From NCBI GenBank assembly GCA_021808875.1, contig JAKBAU010000089.1, positions 1 to 11,693 on the forward strand: a DNA stretch of 11,693 nucleotides. The letters run 5' to 3'. Position 1 is the first letter of the stretch; each line of letters begins with the position of its first letter. Position numbers and translations under genes: made by a program. The notes beneath the pieces were generated by a model. That model made no database searches. It was not told the DNA's origin and saw nothing but the letters and a program-made list of their open reading frames with translations. This DNA is from Pseudomonadota bacterium. GTDB taxonomy: Bacteria > Pseudomonadota > Alphaproteobacteria > Micropepsales > Micropepsaceae. Below are positions 6,644 to 11,693 of this stretch, piece by piece.

Positions 6644-6766
6644 TGATAAGAATATATTAGCGATAACAAATGTTTAGCAAGGGCCGTAGGTCGAATCAGG
6701 ACCTGGTGCAAGGGCGGCCGGCAAGCGATTGGCCAAGGGTCCAGAAAGACCAACAGGGGTCGTCCC

Positions 6767-7771
6767 ATGCACGTTGAAAAAGTCCCAGATAATATGCAGG
6801 GGCGGCTCCAAAACTGCGATCTGACAGCAGCGCGCCGGGTCTTCGACTATGCGAGGGACGCGATTGGTGCGCTCTCCGGCGCGATCGATGGTGATTTCAG
6901 CCGGGCGGTTGACACCATTTTGGCCATTCGGGGGCGGGTTATTGTCTCGGGCATGGGCAAGTCAGGGCTGATCGGCCGCAAAATCGCCGCCACTCTGGCG
7001 TCAACCGGAACACCGGCGCAGTTCATTCACCCGGGTGAAGCGAGCCATGGCGATCTCGGCGCCGTCACCCGCCAGGATGCCCTTCTGATGCTGTCCTATC
7101 GGGGCGAAACTGCCGAGCTCTCCGATCTCATCACCTATGCCAAGCGATTTTCGGTGCCGCTGATCGGCATGGCCTCCAACCCGGATTCGGCGCTGCTACG
7201 CGCCGCCGATATCGCCCTTCTCATTCCCAAGGCACCGGAGGCCTGTCCCAATGGACTGGCGCCAACCACCTCCACCACCCTGATGCTGGTCCTTGGCGAT
7301 GCGCTTGCGGTGGCCCTCATGGAGCGCAAGAGCTTTTCCGCCGACCAATACCGCAACCTTCATCCCGGCGGTTCGCTCGGCCGCATGCTGATCAGGGTTT
7401 GCGATCTGATGCGGACCAAGGATCTGCCCCTGGTTGGCGAAAATACGTCCATGCCTGATGTGTTGATTGAGCTCCAGAAGGGGACGCTGGGCTGCGTGAT
7501 CGTGACGGACTCGAATGGGGGTGTGGCTGGTATTATCACCCATGGTGACATCGGTCGGAATATCGCCCCGGATTTTCTGAGCAGGCGTGCAGGTGAGGTG
7601 ATGACACGTGAGCCTAAGGCTGCGCGACCGGAGCAGTTGGCGGTGGAAGCTTTGGCACAGATGAACGAACGCCAGATCACCCAGCTTCTCGTCGTTGATC
7701 CGTCTGATGCCGCGCGCAAACCCCTCGGCATTCTCCACATCCACGAATGTCTGCGGGCAGGGCTGCAGTGA
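6767..7771 (+). CDS. kdsD: D-arabinose 5-phosphate isomerase, KpsF/GutQ/KdsD family
   Basis: A complete 334-residue cytosolic enzyme converting ribulose 5-phosphate to arabinose 5-phosphate, the first committed step of Kdo synthesis for LPS. An N-terminal SIS sugar isomerase domain (about 35-200) has VIVSGMGKSGLIGRKIA, and a CBS pair (about 212-332) has VCDLMRT, GIITHGDIGR and AGEVMTREP. Residues K65, E117, E158 and H199 fall exactly six positions after the catalytic or metal-site residues reported for E. coli KdsD (K59, E111, E152, H193), supporting an active enzyme. AGGGG lies about eight bases before the ATG. The stop codon overlaps the ATG of lptC (TGATG), implying translational coupling of Kdo supply and LPS export. 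The GutQ- and KpsF-type paralogues perform the same reaction, so only the gene name is open. Confidence 0.93.
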   Translation: MHVEKVPDNMQGRLQNCDLTAARRVFDYARDAIGALSGAIDGDFSRAVDTILAIRGRVIVSGMGKSGLIGRKIAATLASTGTPAQFIHPGEASHGDLGAVTRQDALLMLSYRGETAELSDLITYAKRFSVPLIGMASNPDSALLRAADIALLIPKAPEACPNGLAPTTSTTLMLVLGDALAVALMERKSFSADQYRNLHPGGSLGRMLIRVCDLMRTKDLPLVGENTSMPDVLIELQKGTLGCVIVTDSNGGVAGIITHGDIGRNIAPDFLSRRAGEVMTREPKAARPEQLAVEALAQMNERQITQLLVVDPSDAARKPLGILHIHECLRAGLQ

Positions 7772-8445
7772 TGAGCGGCGCTGGAGAGGACAGATCCAAG
7801 CAGCAATGGCCAGCCAACGGCCTACGTGCGCGCACTACCTTGCAGACCGGTGACCCGCAGCGCTACAGCCAGTTTGTGGCGGTGATGAAGCGGGTTTTGC
7901 TGTTACTCGGGCTGGCCATCATTGTTGCGGTAGGGGCCTACTCGCTCCAGCCGCGGCAGAGCAATCGTGTCGCCATGAACTTCGCCCGCCTGACCAAGAT
8001 CGCCAACGATCTGGCGATGATAAAACCCCGCCTGCACGGCACCGACGCACGCGGCGACCGGTTCCTGATTACTGCTGCGCGGGCGGTGCAGACCGGCCCC
8101 TCTGCCCACAAGGCGCGGCTCTACGATGTGCAGGCGGATATCACCCTCCACAAAAGCTTGTGGATCAGCGCTTCGGCAAAGCGGGGATATCTCGACGTCG
8201 ATCACCATCTGTTGCGTCTGGTAGGGGCGCTATCGGTTTATGCCAGTAACGGCTACGAGCTGCACACAGCTGTCGCGAACATCAACCTGGCCAGTGGAGA
8301 GGTATCGGGCGACACTCCAGTCACCGGCCAAGGCCCCGATGGTACCCTCAGTGCGCAACGCTTTGAAATCGATCGCACGCACAAGACCATTCATCTGATT
8401 GGTAATGTTCACATGAAATTCTTTCTTGACGGAGCCAAAGCGTGA
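7771..8445 (+). CDS. lptC: LPS export system protein LptC
   Basis: A 224-residue bitopic inner-membrane protein that receives LPS from LptB2FG and hands it to LptA. A basic cytosolic N-terminus is followed by one transmembrane helix (about 41-59, RVLLLLGLAIIVAVGAYSLQ) and a periplasmic beta-jellyroll domain. Typical LptC/YrbK pieces include TDARGDRFLITAARA, YDVQADITL, SGDTPVTGQGPDGTLSAQRFEID and GNVHMKF. The frame extends back to an ATG at 7747, but the ATG at 7771 overlapping the kpsF stop codon (TGATG) is the natural start. The sequence is weakly conserved, as usual for LptC; assignment rests on topology, these pieces and position before lptA. Its own stop codon overlaps the lptA start by four bases. 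Confidence 0.88.
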   Translation: MSGAGEDRSKQQWPANGLRARTTLQTGDPQRYSQFVAVMKRVLLLLGLAIIVAVGAYSLQPRQSNRVAMNFARLTKIANDLAMIKPRLHGTDARGDRFLITAARAVQTGPSAHKARLYDVQADITLHKSLWISASAKRGYLDVDHHLLRLVGALSVYASNGYELHTAVANINLASGEVSGDTPVTGQGPDGTLSAQRFEIDRTHKTIHLIGNVHMKFFLDGAKA

Positions 8446-8972
8446 TCTCGTTTCGCTGGGTGATGCTCGCGACGCTGAGTATCGTGGCCATTGGTGCCGC
8501 AGCTCATGCGCAGGGACTAAATCTGGGCAGTCATGCTTCTAATGCCCCTATTGCGGTATCAGCTGACCGTTTTAGTGGTGATCTCAATACCAAGGCGGGT
8601 GCATACCAGGGCAATGTCATTGTCAGTCAGGGAAATTTCAAACTTCATGCCGACCGTGTCGATGTTAAGACCCAGAAGGGTGCGATCAACGACATCATTG
8701 CGACCGGCCACGTTCTTTTTGATGCACCGAACGGCCAGGCACAGGGACAAAAGGGCATCTATCAGGTCAATCTGCGCACCATTACGCTGAGCGGTAATGT
8801 CGTGCTTACCCGCCAGAAGAATGTCATGCGCGGCACGCAACTTGTTATCAATCTTGAAAACGGGCTGGCGCAATTGACGGCACAGGGGACGCCGGGGGGG
8901 CGCGTGCAAGGACTGTTTGTGCCGCCGGCCCGGCAAAAGCCGCAAAAAAAGCCAGTCGGAAAGGCGAAATAG
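8442..8972 (+). CDS. lptA: LPS-transport periplasmic protein LptA (OstA-like)
   Basis: A 176-residue periplasmic protein that forms the beta-jellyroll bridge carrying LPS from LptC to the outer-membrane LptD. A signal peptide is clear (MISFRWVMLATLSIVAIGAAAHAQ; cleavage likely after AHA, about residue 23). The OstA/LptA domain follows, with repeated short strands such as SADRFSGDLNTKAGAYQGNV, LHADRVDVKTQKGAINDI, ATGHVLFDAPNGQAQGQKGIY and LSGNVVLTRQKNVMRGTQLVINLENG. The C-terminus is a short basic, proline-rich tail (PARQKPQKKPVGKAK). The start is GTG in the GTGA overlap with the lptC stop codon, a common coupled arrangement. It is followed by a 42-base gap and lptB. Confidence 0.92.
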   Translation: MISFRWVMLATLSIVAIGAAAHAQGLNLGSHASNAPIAVSADRFSGDLNTKAGAYQGNVIVSQGNFKLHADRVDVKTQKGAINDIIATGHVLFDAPNGQAQGQKGIYQVNLRTITLSGNVVLTRQKNVMRGTQLVINLENGLAQLTAQGTPGGRVQGLFVPPARQKPQKKPVGKAK

Positions 8973-8998
8973 GGTTTACGCTTCCTTAAAAGAGAAAC

Positions 8999-9014
8999 AG
9001 GCACAATTCTTGCC
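8999..9014 (+). promoter_or_regulatory. Candidate sigma54 (-24/-12) promoter immediately before lptB
   Basis: AGGCACAATTCTTGCC has GGCAC and TTGC in exact sigma54 spacing (GG at 9000-9001, GC at 9012-9013) and matches 10 of 13 defined consensus positions. Transcription would start near 9025, ten bases inside the annotated lptB gene. The promoter would therefore serve rpoN, or lptB only from a later start codon. Chance occurrence is possible in GC-rich DNA. Confidence 0.4.
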
Positions 9015-9806
9015 ATGAGAGACGCTTCCACCTCCTTTGTTCCAAGTTCGTCATCACCTGGCAGGCCACGACTCGTCGAAGGCGGACAGGGCCTTATCGT
9101 GCGCAATATCGGCAAGACGTTTAAGAAGCGTCCAGTGGTCCGAGGCGTAAGCCTCTCCCTGCGTCGGGGCGAGGTGGTTGGTCTTTTGGGACCTAACGGG
9201 GCGGGCAAGACCACGACCTTCTACATGATCACCGGACTCATTCCGGCTGACTATGGCTCCATAGAACTCGATGGCCATGACGTCACGGCGCTGCCCATGT
9301 ACCGTCGGGCTCGTCTCGGCATCGGCTATCTGCCCCAGGAAGCCTCGATTTTTCGCGGCTTGAGTGCAGAGGAAAATATTCGCGCGGCTGCCGAACTGAT
9401 CGAATCCGATCCCCCCCGACTGGAAGCCATGGTCGAAGAGCTGATGGCCGAGTTTGGTCTCAGCCATGTCCGCGATACACCCGCCATCGCGCTGTCCGGA
9501 GGCGAGCGAAGGCGGGTGGAAATCGCTCGCGCGCTGGCCACGCAGCCAGCCTACATCCTGCTCGACGAGCCGCTGGCAGGGATTGATCCGATCGCGGTAT
9601 CGGATATCCGTGATCTTGTGCGTCATCTCAAGGACCGTGGCATCGGTGTTTTGATCACAGATCATAATGTTCGCGATGCATTGGATATCATCGACCGCGC
9701 CTACATCCTTCATGAGGGCAAAGTCCTTAAGGAGGGGGTACCAGGAGAAATCGTCGGCGATCGCGACGTGCGGCGTGTTTATTTGGGCGAACGTTTTTCG
9801 CTCTGA
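9015..9806 (+). CDS. lptB: LPS export ABC transporter ATP-binding protein LptB
   Basis: A 263-residue cytosolic ATPase that powers LPS extraction from the inner membrane as the LptB2FG complex. All ABC motifs are intact: Walker A GPNGAGKT (59-66), Q108 in the LptB-like YLPQEASIFRGLSAEENI, signature LSGGE (160-164), Walker B ILLDE (181-185) and switch histidine H217. The first 25 or so residues are a Ser/Pro-rich extension absent from E. coli LptB. The ATG at 9015 has no convincing ribosome binding site; the only later in-frame start is GTG at 9099, eight to nine bases after ACAGGG, but it would cut into the first beta strand. I keep 9015 with that caution. It sits between lptA and rpoN, a widely conserved order, with 18 bases before rpoN. 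Confidence 0.93.
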   Translation: MRDASTSFVPSSSSPGRPRLVEGGQGLIVRNIGKTFKKRPVVRGVSLSLRRGEVVGLLGPNGAGKTTTFYMITGLIPADYGSIELDGHDVTALPMYRRARLGIGYLPQEASIFRGLSAEENIRAAAELIESDPPRLEAMVEELMAEFGLSHVRDTPAIALSGGERRRVEIARALATQPAYILLDEPLAGIDPIAVSDIRDLVRHLKDRGIGVLITDHNVRDALDIIDRAYILHEGKVLKEGVPGEIVGDRDVRRVYLGERFSL

Positions 9807-9824
9807 CAGTGTGGTGGGCAGATT

Positions 9825-11333
9825 ATGGCGGTCACGCAGCGGCTGGAAATAAGACAGGGGCAGTCCCTTGTTATGACGCCGCAATTGCAGCAGGCGATCA
9901 AGCTGCTACAGCTGTCCAACCTCGAAATTATCGATTATGTGGAACAGGAACTCGAGCGCAACCCGCTTTTGGAGCGGGAGGAGCAGGATGATGGCAACGG
10001 GGTAGACGCTGAGCCCGTGGCCTCCCAGCCAGGTGAGACGCTGGACGCGGCACTGTCCCGCGATGATTTTTCCAGGGCAGACGACATGGATGCCGGTCAG
10101 GAAGATCTTTATGACATCGCGCACGCCGATGCGCCGGAGATGCAAGGCCCGCTCTCCGACTGGTCGACGCTGCGCGCATCGGGCCGCTTTGATGGCGACG
10201 GCGATGCGCTCGAAGGCGCAGTCAGCGAAAACGAGACATTGAAGGAATTTCTCAATCGTCAACTCTCCATTGCGGCGTTGCCCGCAACACAGCGTGTGAT
10301 TGCCGCGGCGATTATCGATTCGATCGACGAGGCAGGATATTTCCGCGGCGACTGCGCTGATATCGCGGTGCGTCTGGTTGTCGTGGTCGCCGAAGTTGAA
10401 GCTGTGCTCGCCATTGTTCAGGGCTTCGAGCCCACAGGTGTTGGCGCCCGCGATCTGGCCGAATGCCTTGCATTGCAGCTGCAGGAGCGCGATCGGCTCG
10501 ATCCTGCGATGCGCGCGCTTCTGACTAAGCTTGATCTGGTCGCCCGCCGCGACCTGTCGGGCCTCTGCGCACATTGTGGCGTTGATGCCGAGGATGTCCT
10601 CGACATGATCGCCGAGATCCGGTCTTTGACACCCAAACCGGGTTTGAGCTTTGGCGCAGAGCCGGTTCAGCCTGTGGTGCCTGATGTATTTGTGCGTGAG
10701 GGTGCGGACGGTCTTTGGCATGTCGAGCTCAATTCGGATACCCTGCCGCGGCTTCTCGTCAATGCCCGTTATTATGCCAGTGTGACCGCAGGAGCTCGCG
10801 ACAGGAATGCCAAAGACTATCTCACTGACTGCCTGAATAACGCGAACTGGTTGATCAAGAGTCTTGACCAGCGTGCCCGAACCATCCTCAAAGTGGCCAG
10901 TGAGATCGTGCGGCAACAGGACGGATTTCTGACCCACGGCGTTCGCCATTTGCGACCGCTCAATCTGCGTACTGTCGCGGATGCGATCGGCATGCACGAA
11001 TCGACGGTGAGCCGCGTCACATCGAATAAATTTCTCGCCACGCCGCGGGGGGTATTTGAGCTCAAATACTTCTTTACCGCTGCCATCCAGTCGGTTGACG
11101 GGGCAGAGTCCCATTCCGCAGAAGCTGTGCGTGATCGCATCAAGGAGATGATTGATGCGGAAAACCTGGAAATTCTCTCAGATGACCGCATTGTTGCAAT
11201 GCTGACAGCAGATGGTGTGAATATAGCGCGGCGAACAGTCGCGAAGTATCGGGAGGCGATGCGTATTCCCTCGTCGGTGGAGCGCCGCAGACAGAAATGT
11301 TCAGGGCTTAGCCTGGTCGCGGTGGGGCGTTAA
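9825..11333 (+). CDS. rpoN: RNA polymerase sigma-54 factor RpoN
   Basis: A full-length 502-residue sigma54, which directs RNA polymerase to -24/-12 promoters and needs an AAA+ activator to open DNA. Region I is the Gln/Leu-rich N-terminus (MTPQLQQAIKLLQLSNLEI..., about 1-50). Region II is an acidic linker (about 51-130). The core-binding domain follows (about 135-330, with FEPTGVGARDLAECL). The helix-turn-helix is near 381-402 (LRTVADAIGMHESTVSRVTS), and the RpoN box ARRTVAKYRE spans 468-477. It is the last gene of the kpsF-lpt-rpoN run and is followed by hpf, as in many Proteobacteria. No activator gene is in the window. The C-terminal tail after the RpoN box is about 25 residues, slightly longer than common. 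Confidence 0.96.
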   Translation: MAVTQRLEIRQGQSLVMTPQLQQAIKLLQLSNLEIIDYVEQELERNPLLEREEQDDGNGVDAEPVASQPGETLDAALSRDDFSRADDMDAGQEDLYDIAHADAPEMQGPLSDWSTLRASGRFDGDGDALEGAVSENETLKEFLNRQLSIAALPATQRVIAAAIIDSIDEAGYFRGDCADIAVRLVVVVAEVEAVLAIVQGFEPTGVGARDLAECLALQLQERDRLDPAMRALLTKLDLVARRDLSGLCAHCGVDAEDVLDMIAEIRSLTPKPGLSFGAEPVQPVVPDVFVREGADGLWHVELNSDTLPRLLVNARYYASVTAGARDRNAKDYLTDCLNNANWLIKSLDQRARTILKVASEIVRQQDGFLTHGVRHLRPLNLRTVADAIGMHESTVSRVTSNKFLATPRGVFELKYFFTAAIQSVDGAESHSAEAVRDRIKEMIDAENLEILSDDRIVAMLTADGVNIARRTVAKYREAMRIPSSVERRRQKCSGLSLVAVGR

Positions 11334-11342
11334 AATGCGTCG

Positions 11343-11371
11343 TTGACTCTCGGGTGGCGCTGCGACATAAG
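11343..11371 (+). promoter_or_regulatory. Possible sigma70-type promoter for hpf
   Basis: TTGACT (11343-11348), a 17-base spacer and CATAAG (11366-11371) lie in the 126-base gap between rpoN and hpf. The -35 box matches five of six consensus bases and the -10 box is weak. The gap suggests hpf can be expressed apart from rpoN. I saw no convincing terminator for rpoN here. Confidence 0.35.
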
Positions 11372-11459
11372 ACCGCCGCTTGCCGCTTGGGGCATTGCTG
11401 GGGTTGCGGGTCCGGAAATCGGGACTTTGCCACCCGTTCGAACGTTAGCGGTAGAGACC

Positions 11460-11693
11460 ATGCAGCTACGCGTATCCGGTAAGCAGATGGAAATTGGCTC
11501 AGCGCTCCCCGAAGCGGTGCGCGAGAAGCTGGAAGGCGCTATCGGCAAGCATTTCGACGGTCATGTGGAAGCCAACGTTGTCTTCAGCCATGAAGGAGCG
11601 TTTTATCGCGCCGATGTAACCGCGCATCTTGATACTGGGATTGTTCTCAAGTCGGAGGGAACGGGCAACGACGCCTATCGTGCCTTCGATGGT
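11460..11693 (+). CDS. hpf: Ribosome hibernation promoting factor (HPF/RaiA family), N-terminal part
   Basis: The first 78 codons of a gene that runs off the window. Starting at ATG 11460 with GGTAGAG just upstream, the protein reads MQLRVSGKQMEIGSALPEAV, then VREKLEGAIGKHFDGHVEANVVFSHEGAFYRADVTAHLDTGIVLKSEG. This is the beta-alpha-beta start of the HPF/RaiA ribosome-binding domain, including the conserved alpha-1 region and the YRADVT strand. Such proteins bind the 30S decoding site in stationary phase and silence or dimerise ribosomes. Whether it is the long form with a C-terminal dimerisation domain cannot be seen. Position after rpoN is conserved in Proteobacteria, often with ptsN next. 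Confidence 0.9.
   Translation, partial: MQLRVSGKQMEIGSALPEAVREKLEGAIGKHFDGHVEANVVFSHEGAFYRADVTAHLDTGIVLKSEGTGNDAYRAFDG

Noticed and set aside
6681..6740. Short GCAAGGGC-like direct repeats before kpsF
   Set aside because: Only two imperfect copies of about eight bases in GC-rich DNA; not enough to call a repeat element or operator.
9054..9884. 276-codon minus-strand open frame opposite lptB
   Set aside because: The opposite strand encodes an ABC ATPase with every motif intact; the frame has no recognisable domain.
9906..11114. 402-codon minus-strand open frame opposite rpoN
   Set aside because: It mirrors the complete, conserved rpoN gene; its composition is that of a reverse-frame shadow, and no family was recognised.
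11380..11420. Possible third sigma54 site upstream of hpf in a G-rich stretch
   Set aside because: I checked for GG and GC ten bases apart in this stretch; the spacing does not fit.

Overview
The window is GC-rich, tightly packed chromosomal DNA from a Gram-negative bacterium. The right half carries the gene order rnd, kpsF/kdsD, lptC, lptA, lptB, rpoN, hpf. From general knowledge this order is typical of Alphaproteobacteria, so I place the organism in that class; the genus cannot be read from the window. No tRNA, rRNA, CRISPR array, insertion sequence or attachment site was seen.

Layout. (1) 2-583, plus strand: the last 193 codons of a GH127/DUF1680 glycosidase (beta-L-arabinofuranosidase family). 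(2) 587-4404, minus strand: a four-gene operon, read from 4404 downward, for a dihydrodipicolinate-synthase-like deaminase (lhpC type), a 4-hydroxyproline 2-epimerase (lhpA type), an FCD-type GntR regulator and an M24 Xaa-Pro peptidase. Gaps between its genes are 6, 6 and 17 bases. (3) 4405-4476: a short divergent control region with back-to-back sigma70-like promoters and a GTATA-CGA-TATAC palindrome overlapping both -10 boxes. (4) 4477-5715, plus strand: an FAD-dependent D-amino-acid (D-hydroxyproline) dehydrogenase. (5) 5896-6543: a short RNase D. (6) 6767-11333: kpsF/kdsD, lptC, lptA, lptB and rpoN on the plus strand, with two stop/start overlaps. (7) 11460 to the window edge: the N-terminal part of the hibernation factor gene hpf.

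How it works together. The left block should take trans-4-hydroxy-L-proline through epimerisation, oxidation to pyrroline-4-hydroxy-2-carboxylate, and deamination/dehydration to 2-oxoglutarate semialdehyde. The final aldehyde dehydrogenase and any transporter are not in the window. The peptidase could supply free (hydroxy)proline from peptides. The neighbouring GH127 gene is notable because known members of that family trim beta-L-arabinofuranose from hydroxyproline-linked arabinans of plant extensins. The whole block may therefore be a locus for using plant hydroxyproline-rich glycoproteins; this is an inference.

The right block links Kdo synthesis (arabinose-5-phosphate isomerase), the LPS-export machinery (LptC, LptA, LptB) and sigma54. 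Two sigma54-type (-24/-12) sequence matches were found, one before kpsF and one just before lptB. They suggest that sigma54 may feed back on its own gene cluster.
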